DNA from: an uncultured delta proteobacterium
Lineage (GTDB): Bacteria > Desulfobacterota > Desulfobulbia > Desulfobulbales > Desulfocapsaceae
Length of the DNA stretch: 64,000 nucleotides
Assembly (NCBI GenBank): GCA_903901335.1
Contig: CAIUQR010000061.1
Coordinates: forward strand, 124,001-188,000
Reading direction: 5' to 3'
Shown here: positions 16,944 through 25,246 of the stretch, piece after piece
Numbering within the stretch: the stretch's first letter is position 1
Layout of the letters: every line of letters starts with the position of its first letter
The notes under the pieces: generated by a model
Databases searched by the model: none
What the model was told of the DNA's origin: nothing
What the model saw: the letters and a program-made list of their open reading frames with translations, nothing else
Made by a program: the position numbers and the translations under genes

Positions 16944-18584
16944 ATGGACTGCGACTCGCATTTAGCCTCAACCCGCTTTTCCTATCGTTTCAGATTGAAA
17001 TTTCTTCTTCTCGGCTTTCTTCTTCTCTTGTTTGCGCCATTGTCCGCCTGGGTCCGGGCTGAGAAGGATCTCTGTGGTGATTCGCATGGAGATCCACGGT
17101 GCAGGCAGCCATTCGGCAACGACTGTTCAGACATTCAGAAGATCACCTTTGTCCATGTTTCCGATGTCCACGCCCGATACAATCCCGACAAAAACGGGTC
17201 TTCTCCGGCGGGACGGATCCGAGGATATTACCAACAGGTGAAAAAGGAAAACCCCTTCACCCTTTTCACCAACGCCGGCGACGATTATGAAAAAGGCTCA
17301 ATTGCCGAAGAACTCTCCCGGGGACAATCAACAAGAGAAGTGGTGGAGGCCATGCAATATGACGTCCGCACCCTCGGCAATCATGATTTTGCCTGGGGGA
17401 TTGAGGAATTGTTGCGTTTCAGTCACGATCCGTCCGCCATCGTACTTGCCACTAATACCACGATGAGACCCGGATCTGAACAGTCCTCCCGCTCTGCGGC
17501 ACCGGGATGGACCGATTTTGCCATTCGGACCGTCGGATGCGTCAAGATCGGTTTCTTCGGCCTGCTTTCCAAGCCCTGGAATGAAAAAGATCAACAATAT
17601 GAAGGCCTGTTTTACCCGGAAATTCCAGAATTAAAGACCGATTTTCATTTTATCGACAGAGCCAAAGACATTATTGCCAGACACCGGCAGGAGGTGGATG
17701 TCCTGGTCCTTGTCAGCCATCTGGGTTTACCGGACGACATTGCTTTGGCGGAAAAGACAACCGGCATCGATCTGATCCTGGGTGGACACAGCCATACGAA
17801 AATGGAAGTGCCGCTGCGTGTGCATGACACGACTATTGTTCATGCCGGCGCCTTTGCCCAGACGATAGGCAGATACGACATCGAATATGACGTGAAACAG
17901 AAAAGCATCGTCGACAGCAGCTTTAAACTTGTGGCCAACAGCCCCGAAGACATACCGGAAGACCGGGCAACGTCCATCAGGATATCCGGGATTCTGAAGA
18001 AATATGAACAGGAAATGAACGAAACCATAACCGAGGTAAGTAAGGATCAGAACAGACAGGACATGGCTCTTATTGCTGCCCGTGCAGCCGTATCAACACT
18101 GAAGACCGATGCAGCGCTGATCAATATCGGGACGGTGGGGCCGGAATGGCTGCAGGGGCGACTTACCCGCCAGGATATTCTTAACAGTTTCACAGTGGAG
18201 CGACAACCAGCAGGCACTTCGGGACAGAGCAGTCTCTACGTAACGACGGTCAGGGGAACAGATCTGCTTTATGCTGCAGCAGCAAGAGCTGATTCCGTCT
18301 ACTATGGACCGTCATCATTAAATCCAACGGCCTCATACACCATCGCCATTCAGAAAGCGCAGGCCATCAATCAGCGGGAGTTTTTAGGCAGAACGATTGG
18401 CATGACTTCGCCCAAACCGGCAGCAGAAGTCTGGGAGACCGTTGCCGCCTATGCAAAGGACCGCAGGGTGGAGGGACTTTCCATTGATGAAGGACTCCAT
18501 AACCGGGAAAACCGCAATCTGATAGCACTCCTGCAAGGTAGGAATTACGATACGCATTTAGGTGAAAGTGCAGTAATTCTCTGA
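16944..18584 (+). CDS. Secreted 5'-nucleotidase / cyclic phosphodiesterase family enzyme
   Basis: A 546-residue exported UshA-type metallophosphatase. A long signal peptide (hydrophobic run FLLLGFLLLLFAP, likely cut after WVRA) precedes the catalytic domain with HVSDVHARYN, NAGDDYEKG, TLGNHDF, VSHLGL and GGHSHTKM. The C-terminal domain (about 360-546) corresponds to the 5'-nucleotidase nucleotide-binding domain but is short and divergent. The expected role is phosphate release from nucleotides in the periplasm. Start chosen at the ATG with ggag 6 bp upstream; the in-frame TTG at 16908 has no ribosome-binding site. The divergent neighbour is another secreted phosphatase, consistent with coordinated phosphorus scavenging. 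Confidence 0.85.
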   Translation: MDCDSHLASTRFSYRFRLKFLLLGFLLLLFAPLSAWVRAEKDLCGDSHGDPRCRQPFGNDCSDIQKITFVHVSDVHARYNPDKNGSSPAGRIRGYYQQVKKENPFTLFTNAGDDYEKGSIAEELSRGQSTREVVEAMQYDVRTLGNHDFAWGIEELLRFSHDPSAIVLATNTTMRPGSEQSSRSAAPGWTDFAIRTVGCVKIGFFGLLSKPWNEKDQQYEGLFYPEIPELKTDFHFIDRAKDIIARHRQEVDVLVLVSHLGLPDDIALAEKTTGIDLILGGHSHTKMEVPLRVHDTTIVHAGAFAQTIGRYDIEYDVKQKSIVDSSFKLVANSPEDIPEDRATSIRISGILKKYEQEMNETITEVSKDQNRQDMALIAARAAVSTLKTDAALINIGTVGPEWLQGRLTRQDILNSFTVERQPAGTSGQSSLYVTTVRGTDLLYAAAARADSVYYGPSSLNPTASYTIAIQKAQAINQREFLGRTIGMTSPKPAAEVWETVAAYAKDRRVEGLSIDEGLHNRENRNLIALLQGRNYDTHLGESAVIL

Positions 18585-18622
18585 TCCCGGACCAAACAAT
18601 AAAGCCAATCTGCTTGCCGGAA

Positions 18623-19528
18623 TTATGCAGTATTGTTTTTTGTTAAATACTGTGGATATAATTTTTCGGCACACTCAGAACACAACCCATGCGAGAACTC
18701 CGCTTCCGATCTATCTCTGATGTATGATTCAATCTGGAACCAGTTTCCTTTGGTATCCCGGATCCTTTTACAGGAAGAGCAGATAGGCAACATGCCGCTC
18801 AGAAGCTTCACTTTTGCGAGGGAGTCTTCCAGTCGCCCTATGAGTTTTTCACGCTCAAGGGAGGCCTGATTCCGTTCCGAAATATCCTTACAGACTGATA
18901 TAATTGCTGCTTCCCCACCCAGATCGATCAATTCAGCCGATCGGAGCATACAGCGAATCTCCCCGGATTTCATGCGAAATCTGACGTCGTGGTTACTGAG
19001 CCTCCCTTCCTTCTGGAGTATCGGGATCATCACCTTGCGCTCTTCCGGGTCAACCCAGATATTGAGTTCTGCGGAAGTATGGCCTTTGATCTCCTCCTTG
19101 CTGTATCCGGTCATCCGAAGAAAGGCGGTATTCACATCGATATATCGGCCATCGTACAGGCTGCTGATAATGACCCAGTCGGGATTGGCATGAAAGAGCT
19201 TGAAGAATTTTTCTTCCGAGGAGCGAAGATCTCCTTCTGTTTTCCGGCGAATTGTATTCTCATGTCCAATCTGTTCGAGCAGAAGATCACTCTTACGCAT
19301 GACCAGATAAGCAACAATCAGGGCAATAAGGGTGCTGAAAAGGATTGTGACAACGTGTGACTGCCAAACCGTAATCCTGGGAAACAACAACTGCTTCAGA
19401 GACTCATAGACAGTCATACAAGCCAACATCCAGACTGCTGTAATAAGCAACCGGAGCGTCACATGCCGTCTTGTCTTAGAATGTGGATTCTGAGCTGTAA
19501 CGGTATCTGAATCTGTTGGATTTTTCAT
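18623..19528 (-). CDS. Membrane PAS protein with C-terminal double Cys-pair module, no kinase domain
   Basis: A 301-residue protein: two membrane helices (about 24-46 and 58-78), a coiled linker, a PAS domain (about 105-225; ANPDWVIISS, GYSKEEIKG, CKDISERN) and a C-terminal module PICSSCKRIRDTKGNW ... SHGLCSECAEKLYPQY (about 245-295). There is no HisKA, HATPase, GGDEF or EAL domain, so it must pass its signal through the last module or a partner. That module, with CxxC, Trp, then SHGLCxEC and YPxY, is often found at the ends of deltaproteobacterial sensors and is probably metal-binding. A separate small gene at 21252-21530 encodes the same module alone. Confidence 0.8.
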   Translation of the reverse strand: MKNPTDSDTVTAQNPHSKTRRHVTLRLLITAVWMLACMTVYESLKQLLFPRITVWQSHVVTILFSTLIALIVAYLVMRKSDLLLEQIGHENTIRRKTEGDLRSSEEKFFKLFHANPDWVIISSLYDGRYIDVNTAFLRMTGYSKEEIKGHTSAELNIWVDPEERKVMIPILQKEGRLSNHDVRFRMKSGEIRCMLRSAELIDLGGEAAIISVCKDISERNQASLEREKLIGRLEDSLAKVKLLSGMLPICSSCKRIRDTKGNWFQIESYIRDRSEAEFSHGLCSECAEKLYPQYLTKNNTA

Positions 19529-19885
19529 TTGCGTAAAATTTCTGAAGGCAGTGAATTTTATAGTTCATTAATTCTATGCAGAATTGCCGATCCTTACAAG
19601 AAATTTAACCAAGGAGGATAAGGTTCCTTGCAGAATGTCGGTTACAAGATACAGGGGACATTGTCGCATCCCCCTCACAGAGATGGTTCTGCTCGTTTTT
19701 TTCACAATGACTGTTCAAACGCCGACAATGATCCAGACCAACAAACCAGGCAAAAAACAGCATCCCCACTGACAGATGGTCGGCCGTTCTCAAGGCGGGA
19801 TGGGAACGAAAATCTCATATTGTCCAAATCTTTCCCTAACAGGATCTCCTTATAATGAGCAAAATTATTCATTAAGGAGAAACGG
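19529..19885. other. Intergenic region upstream of the psiE-like gene
   Basis: This 357-bp gap lies between the divergent PAS-protein and psiE-like genes. A strong Shine-Dalgarno-like aaggagga (19611-19618) precedes a TTG and a 75-codon frame, but the peptide has no recognisable features and ends without a following gene. A TATAAT (19851-19856) just upstream of psiE may be its -10 box. Confidence 0.4.
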
Positions 19886-20329
19886 ATGCTGCAAGAAAAG
19901 AAAGCAAGGACGTTGGAATTGTTCCATATCATGGTGGGATATATCATCAATATCCTCATCGTCTATATCATTGTCGTCCTTATGGCAGGACTCCTGAAGG
20001 TGCTCTATCCTCTGAACGTACTATTCGATCAGTATCTCTTTAAACTTGATTTGTCCCATACCGTTACCGATATTCTGACCTTCCTGGTCATGATCGAACT
20101 GTTCCGCAGTTTTATCGAATACCTGAAGGTGAAACGCATCCGTTTGCATAGCATGATCGATCCGGCAATCATCTTCATCATCCGGGAATTAATTGTTATG
20201 CTCTACTCCCAAACCGCGCCGGTGGGCAGCACCCTGATTGGATTCGCTGTGTTATTGCTGGCTCTTGGGACCGTCAGAACCATGGCGGTGATCTTCAGTC
20301 CAAAGGAAGACTTTCCACCGAGAAGTTGA
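19886..20329 (+). CDS. psiE: PsiE-family phosphate-starvation-inducible membrane protein
   Basis: A 147-residue protein with four membrane helices (about 15-38, 55-75, 90-110 and 115-135). The PsiE-family pattern is seen in the conserved middle: ILTFLVMIELFRSFIEYLK, then RIRLHSMIDPAIIFIIREL. In E. coli psiE is induced on phosphate starvation through PhoB; its molecular function is unknown. A good ribosome-binding site (aaggag) lies 8 bp before the ATG, and a TATAAT about 30 bp upstream is a likely -10. Together with phoBR, the PhoH2-type gene and the phosphatases it adds to the phosphate theme of the first 21 kb. No clear Pho box was found. Confidence 0.8.
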   Translation: MLQEKKARTLELFHIMVGYIINILIVYIIVVLMAGLLKVLYPLNVLFDQYLFKLDLSHTVTDILTFLVMIELFRSFIEYLKVKRIRLHSMIDPAIIFIIRELIVMLYSQTAPVGSTLIGFAVLLLALGTVRTMAVIFSPKEDFPPRS

Positions 20330-20649
20330 GGAGTTTTCTGCAAAATTGAAAAAGGGGGTAAGCTGGTTTTTTGCCGATTCGGTCAGGAGATCATCACAGA
20401 GAGGAGAGGGCCGCATAATAGACACGACCTGAATCCAAAAGGCACGCCTCTCGAACATCGCCAGCAGGGTAGAGAAAAAAACAGAAGGGTTGAGGTTTGG
20501 TTAATGTAATTATTTTCTTAGAGCAATTTTAACACGACCATAACCCCGTAAAAATAAATGTGCGATAGTATCAGGGGCAACATGGAAGATAGGAGTGTAT
20601 AGCCCGAACAGAAGGACAAAAAAAACAGAAATTGAGAAGGAGAACAACA
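20330..20649. other. Intergenic region upstream of the dksA-like gene
   Basis: About 320 bp with no gene on either strand that has a start site or motif. A 126-codon minus-strand frame (20518-20898) is an antisense shadow of the dksA-like gene. No convincing terminator follows psiE. Confidence 0.4.
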
Positions 20650-21075
20650 ATGCTGGAATATCGTTTTGATGAATATCGTCCCACGGAAGATGAAGAATAT
20701 ATGTGCCCTAATCATCGTGAATATTTCAAACAAAAGCTCCTGGCACGGCGGCAAGAACTCATAGCGATATCGCAGCTCTTTCTCGTCGAACTCAAAGAAA
20801 ACGGTATCAAGGCGGCCGATACCCTTGATCAAAGCAGTCATCATGCCGAGATGTTTATTGATTTTTCCACCAGCGAGCGGCAGCAGAAGATTCTGCATGA
20901 CATCGACCTGGCCCTGGTCAGGATAGAAACAGGTGAATATGGCTATTGCGAAATCACCGGTGAAGAAATAGGTCTAAGAAGGCTAGAGGCCCAGCCTCTT
21001 GCCGCCCGCTGCGTCGAGGCCCAAAAAATATTTGAACGCTCCATGAATGTGAAGACGCGAGTGGCAAACTGGTAA
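20650..21075 (+). CDS. DksA/TraR-family transcription factor, zinc-independent type
   Basis: A 141-residue DksA-family protein that should bind the secondary channel of RNA polymerase and act with ppGpp. The coiled-coil tip appears as ADTLDQSS (family: DxxDxA), followed by the C-terminal region GEYGYCEITGEEIGLRRLEA and AARCVEAQ. The usual four zinc Cys are reduced to the pattern Cys-Thr-Cys-Ala (CEIT ... CVEA), the same pattern as Pseudomonas aeruginosa DksA2, which folds without zinc. The start is the ATG with aaggag 7 bp upstream; an in-frame ATG 18 bp earlier lies before that site. A Zn-free paralogue would be useful under metal limitation or in sulfidic conditions where zinc is scarce, which is inference. 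Confidence 0.88.
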   Translation: MLEYRFDEYRPTEDEEYMCPNHREYFKQKLLARRQELIAISQLFLVELKENGIKAADTLDQSSHHAEMFIDFSTSERQQKILHDIDLALVRIETGEYGYCEITGEEIGLRRLEAQPLAARCVEAQKIFERSMNVKTRVANW

Positions 21076-21251
21076 GCAGGCAGAGAGGTGAGAATTGCAT
21101 CAAAAGATGAAGTGTTCCGGCCAGTCAGCATCCCCTGGATACCCACAAAGCACGTCGGGTTCGTGTTTCCGTTGTAGAGGGAAAGGGCAGACTCACCTTT
21201 CTTGTTATGGCAATCCACTTCGCCTTTGCTGGACTACTTCATATAGAACTT

Positions 21252-21530
21252 TCAATCATAGACAAAACATCCGTATAGCACTTTGTTGTTCGGCATTACT
21301 ATTTCTTTGATAACAATTCTTCCTTCCTCACGAAGAGATAAATATTCGTCAGGATAATGGTCTCGAAAACACTCTGGACAAAGGCCATGACTTATTCGTG
21401 TTTCAGTAACAGTTTTATAATATTCATATTCTTTCTCCCAATATCCTGCCTCATTTTTATATTTATCGCAAAATGCGCAGATCAACCGCAAACCCTCAAG
21501 ATGTACTTTTTGTCCTATAAACTCGCTCAT
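21252..21530 (-). CDS. Small protein: free-standing CxxC...SHGLCxEC module
   Basis: A 92-residue soluble protein. The core is LICAFCDKYKNEAGYW ... SHGLCPECFRDHYPDEY, which matches the C-terminal module of the PAS protein at 18623-19528: a CxxC with basic residues after it, a conserved Trp and Glu-Tyr, then SHGLCxEC and a YP motif. The start at 21530 is preceded by ggaggag 6-12 bp upstream; a 27-codon-longer frame has no such site. The extra C-terminal 30 residues are beta-like. It is probably a small metal-binding signalling protein; I know of no named function. Two Cys pairs separated by about 35 residues would suit a zinc site. Confidence 0.65.
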   Translation of the reverse strand: MSEFIGQKVHLEGLRLICAFCDKYKNEAGYWEKEYEYYKTVTETRISHGLCPECFRDHYPDEYLSLREEGRIVIKEIVMPNNKVLYGCFVYD

Positions 21531-22139
21531 TACTTCTCCTCCGACCTGCTCTTCTGAAAATTCATTTATCATTCTGATAATATAGATTGAACAGTTACTC
21601 ATACTTGCCATTTCAATTTCAATTCAGTCTAAATGGTAAAAATTTATATCTGGTTATCTTCCGGTTAAAATCATATTGTAAAGATTCAGGATTATTCTGT
21701 AAATTACTGAAATATTTTGTTTTTAAAGATTTTCGTTCATACCTGCCATGAGTAAGACAACAGGGGACCCGTGTTTGCGTGCGGGCATTTCAAAATAGAA
21801 GCTGAAAGACCGTTTTTCGAAAATACCGTCTCATAAGGCTTCATCTTCCTAGTAAAAAACAAAGTCTATATCGAAACCGATTGTCTGTCCCTTGCGGGTT
21901 CGTAAATAAGGCGCCATTTATTTTTGATGTTTGTTTCAGCGCAACGAACTCCTCATCAAACAATAATTTTAACGAAACAAATCCATATCAATATTCCCGA
22001 ATCGACCGACCATGACCTGAGAACACAGGACAGAAACGTTTTTTAGATATTTTTTTGAGCCGATCAATACGTGTCCATAGCGGTACCAGATCGATCTGAT
22101 GATCAAACTCGATCAATTATTGTGATAAGGAAACCAATC
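21531..22139. other. Long AT-rich intergenic region
   Basis: About 610 bp between the divergent small Cys-module gene and the orphan membrane-protein gene. I see no gene, tRNA, repeat array or clear terminator. It is more AT-rich than its surroundings, and a GTG at 22071 in frame with the downstream gene has no ribosome-binding site. It may mark an insertion boundary. Confidence 0.45.
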
Positions 22140-23549
22140 ATGAAGAGCATGACTTCCGCCATATCTCCATCTTTAACTTCCTCTTCAGCCATCCTCACGA
22201 CGAGTCTTGCCTGGTCACTCTGCCTGGTGTTCAGTATGGTGACATTTCTTGCTCCCGCCTTGTGGAACGGTTTCCCGATCGTGTTTCATGACACAGCCGG
22301 ATATGTCGGCAGTGTGCTGGAAATGACGTTGATTCCTGGGCGCTCGTTCTTCTATGGCCTGTTTCTGTGGGTTGCGTCATTCGGCTGGTGGTCCTTCTGG
22401 GTACCGGTGCTCGCACAATCACTTTTTACCCTGTGGGTGATTCATCTTATGCTCCGCTGTCATGACCTGTCGGCAGGCTCCCTTGCTACCACGATCTTCT
22501 GCGTGGGATTGGGGATGTCAACCAGCGTTTCCTGGTATACCAGCCAATTGATGCCCGATGTTCTTGTCCCCCTGGTTGTGCTGGCTCTCTGGCTCCTGGG
22601 ATTCCGTTGGGAAAGACTTAGCCAAAGAGAGCGAACGGGGCTGGCTGCACTGGCTCTGCTGGGACTGTTGTCGCATATGTCCTGTATGGCACTGGGGATA
22701 GGGCTGGCTATAATTATACTGGTGACCTGGGGTGTCGGGCGCTGGCGGGTTTGGACTCCGTCGTTATGCAGTTTGTCCCCGGTCGGAGTAGTGGCAGCCA
22801 GCCTGATTCTGATGCCGATGGTGCATCTGGCCGTGATGGGCAAGGCAACATTTACTCCCGGCGGTCCGGTTTTTATTTTCGGCAGCCTGGTTCAGGATGG
22901 CATTGCCCAGCACTGGCTCGGAGATCACTGTCCCGCTCCCGGTATCAAGCTGTGCGGCCTGCAGGATCGCCTACCCAAGACAGCTGATGAATTCTTATGG
23001 GATGGCAGTTCGCCGTTTCTGGACCTGGGCGGTTGGGAGGGGGCTGCTGGTGAATTGAGTCATCTGGTGAAGGAGTGCTTCAAGGCCTATCCGGAGGCAA
23101 TTGTCCGGACTTCTCTTCGAGCCACTGTCCTGCAGATGGCAATGGTGGCAACCGGTGATGGCCTGGATGAGTTTCATGGTGCAACGCGTGGGGTTTTCGC
23201 AGCCTCCTTTCCTCGTGCCGTCAAGCCGTTCAATGCCGCTTACCAGCAGCAGGGACAGATCACAAAACCCTTGTTTGATGCCTTCAACCGGGTGCATGTT
23301 CCTGTTGCCTGCCTGTCAGTGATGGGCTTGATAATAGCTATCGGCTGGGGACTGCATTTCAAGCGGCATGATCTGGCTGGGCTGGCATCTTTTACCTTGC
23401 TCGCCTTGTTGGGAAATGCCTTCATCTGTGGTGCTCTCTCCAATCCCCACGACCGCTATCAAAGCCGCCTGATTTGGCTTGCACCCTTAGTTGTCGGCAT
23501 GATGGTTATGTGTTGGCGGCAACTTTGGACAGAGAAGCAAAATTGGTGA
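22140..23549 (+). CDS. Polytopic membrane protein of unknown function (GT-C-like layout)
   Basis: A 469-residue membrane protein with roughly ten to eleven hydrophobic helices and one large loop (about residues 240-330, with WLGDHCPAPG, LPKTADEFLWDG and a GGWEGAAGEL segment). The first extracytoplasmic loop has FHDTAGYVG, an acidic block at the place where GT-C glycosyltransferases carry their catalytic Asp, but I do not recognise the family. The start at 22140 has ataagga about 8 bp upstream; GTG at 22071 was rejected. It is flanked by a 600-bp gap and a convergent gene, so it stands alone. Codon use is rich in CTG and GGC compared with its AT-rich flank, which could mean acquisition. Confidence 0.65.
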   Translation: MKSMTSAISPSLTSSSAILTTSLAWSLCLVFSMVTFLAPALWNGFPIVFHDTAGYVGSVLEMTLIPGRSFFYGLFLWVASFGWWSFWVPVLAQSLFTLWVIHLMLRCHDLSAGSLATTIFCVGLGMSTSVSWYTSQLMPDVLVPLVVLALWLLGFRWERLSQRERTGLAALALLGLLSHMSCMALGIGLAIIILVTWGVGRWRVWTPSLCSLSPVGVVAASLILMPMVHLAVMGKATFTPGGPVFIFGSLVQDGIAQHWLGDHCPAPGIKLCGLQDRLPKTADEFLWDGSSPFLDLGGWEGAAGELSHLVKECFKAYPEAIVRTSLRATVLQMAMVATGDGLDEFHGATRGVFAASFPRAVKPFNAAYQQQGQITKPLFDAFNRVHVPVACLSVMGLIIAIGWGLHFKRHDLAGLASFTLLALLGNAFICGALSNPHDRYQSRLIWLAPLVVGMMVMCWRQLWTEKQNW

Positions 23550-23581
23550 AGAAGGGTGTCCCCAATGTTTCTTGTCCGTCT

Positions 23582-24175
23582 TCAGACTGACAGAAGGGAG
23601 TATTGGGAGACCAGAAGCGGCAGATCTTCGGGTGTGTAGCTGATGTGGGCAAAGAGAAAGTCTTCCAGATCCTGGCAGCGGCGGAAGTTTTTCCTGATGA
23701 GGGCATGGCGTGACGTATCGTTGTCACCATAGCGCTCGATGATATAGTCGAGGCGCGCATTCAGCGAGACCACCCGGTCGTGCAGGACCCTTTTGTCGGC
23801 GTAATGGACAATCTCTTTGGCCAGAAAAATCCCCTTTCTGTACCGTTCCACCGGAAATTCGGCCAGAATCACATGTTCCTGCACGATCTCGCCGATCTCG
23901 GGGTAGCCCAGATCGATACAGATGGCGCGGCCGAGCTTTGAATGGTCGCAGTGCTCTTTGAGGCACTGGGTTTTGGCGATATCATGAAGCAGAGCACCCG
24001 AGATGACCAGATCCTTTGGCGGCGGCAAATCTTCCATAGTTGCAGGTATCATTCCCGAGAGCAGACTTGCGGCCACCTGAGCAACCATGATGGAGTGCTC
24101 TTTAATATTGTCGAGCATTGCAAACTCGTCCATCAGGGACAGGCATCGGTCTATGGAAGGGATTGAGGAGGTCAT
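23582..24175 (-). CDS. HD-domain phosphohydrolase-like protein
   Basis: A 197-residue HD-domain protein: KEHSIMVAQVA (first His), LLHDIAKTQC (the His-Asp pair), HSKLGR, QEHVI and HYADKRV, giving a complete metal site. Family members hydrolyse nucleotides or other phosphates; the substrate here is unknown. Its ATG overlaps the hemE stop by 4 bp, so it is co-translated with the haem genes ahbD-like and hemE. A link to haem synthesis is implied by position only. Confidence 0.8.
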   Translation of the reverse strand: MTSSIPSIDRCLSLMDEFAMLDNIKEHSIMVAQVAASLLSGMIPATMEDLPPPKDLVISGALLHDIAKTQCLKEHCDHSKLGRAICIDLGYPEIGEIVQEHVILAEFPVERYRKGIFLAKEIVHYADKRVLHDRVVSLNARLDYIIERYGDNDTSRHALIRKNFRRCQDLEDFLFAHISYTPEDLPLLVSQYSLLSV

Positions 24176-25191
24176 CTGCCGCTCAGTTCATGGACCGCGT
24201 CCACCGCGCATTTTGCCTGATCGGGCGGGGTGAATTGATGGATCCCATGGCCGAGGTTGAAGATGTAACCATGGGCATCGGTTGCGGCATCCAGCATCCG
24301 CTTGATGCGCTGCCGGAGGGCATCCCTGGGAAGCATCAGCGCAAATGGGTCCAGATTCCCCTGTAAGGCCTTGTTGCCGACCCGCCTGATCGCATCGCGG
24401 ATGTTGATCCTCCAGTCAAGCCCCAGGACATCTGCTCCGGAGCGGATGGAGAGGTCGAGCAATGTCGCCCCGTTATTGGCAAAATAAATGATCGGGAGCG
24501 TGGTATCCTGCAGGCCGCCGATAATTGTCTGCACATACGGCAGCGCAAATTCTTCAAAGTCGCAGGGTGCCAGGATCCCGACCCAGGAGTCGAAGATCTG
24601 CAGGACTTGAGCACCGGCTTTCGCCTGGGCCTGCAGGTAGGCAAGGGTGCAGGCGGTGATCTTTTCCATCAGCCCGTGAAAGAGTTCGGGCTGGGTGAAC
24701 ATCATCTTCTTGGTCTCCCAGAAGGTTTTCGAGGAACCGCCTTCGATCAGGTAGGTCGCACAGGTAAACGGGGCACCGGCAAAACCGATCAGCGGAACCT
24801 GCAATTCCCGGCGCAGCAGACGGATCGTCTCCATCACAAAACCCATGGTTGCCTCCGGATCGGGGATGATCAGCCGGTCAAGGCCTGCCTGATCCCGAAT
24901 CGTGTCGTGAAAGACCGGGCCGCGGCCTTCGTGAAATTCCAGTCCCGCCCCCATGGCCTCCATCGGTATCAGGATATCCGAAAACAAAATGGCCGCATCC
25001 ATGTGCAGGCGGGTGACGGGTTGCAGGGTTACCTCGACACAGAGTTCGGGGGTCTTGCACAGGCTGAGAAAGGAGATATTTCCTCTGACCTTCTGGTATT
25101 CTGGCAGGTAGCGCCCTGCCTGGCGCATCATCCAGACGGGGACATAATCCGTTTTTTCACCGCGGCATGCTTTCAGAAAGGTATCATTCAT
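24172..25191 (-). CDS. hemE: Uroporphyrinogen decarboxylase
   Basis: A 339-residue cytosolic enzyme that decarboxylates the four acetate side chains of uroporphyrinogen III to give coproporphyrinogen III. Family marks are strong: WMMRQAGRYLPEYQ (substrate-binding Arg), the DILIPMEAMGAG block, GFAGAPFTCATYLIEGG, and the C-terminal GHGIHQFTPP. Length is normal. It sits between the AhbD-like gene (55 bp upstream) and the HD gene (4-bp overlap) in one operon. Its presence implies the coproporphyrin(ogen) route to haem rather than the siroheme-only route. Confidence 0.97.
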   Translation of the reverse strand: MNDTFLKACRGEKTDYVPVWMMRQAGRYLPEYQKVRGNISFLSLCKTPELCVEVTLQPVTRLHMDAAILFSDILIPMEAMGAGLEFHEGRGPVFHDTIRDQAGLDRLIIPDPEATMGFVMETIRLLRRELQVPLIGFAGAPFTCATYLIEGGSSKTFWETKKMMFTQPELFHGLMEKITACTLAYLQAQAKAGAQVLQIFDSWVGILAPCDFEEFALPYVQTIIGGLQDTTLPIIYFANNGATLLDLSIRSGADVLGLDWRINIRDAIRRVGNKALQGNLDPFALMLPRDALRQRIKRMLDAATDAHGYIFNLGHGIHQFTPPDQAKCAVDAVHELSGR

Positions 25192-25246
25192 AGGTGGCTG
25201 TTGTGCGTCCTAACGAGAAATTATTTGAATAACAGTTTGTTAGCCG

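Noticed and set aside
19628-19855. TTG-started 75-codon frame preceded by a strong aaggagga
   Set aside because: The peptide has no features and TTG starts are uncommon; the Shine-Dalgarno-like run could be chance in purine-rich DNA.
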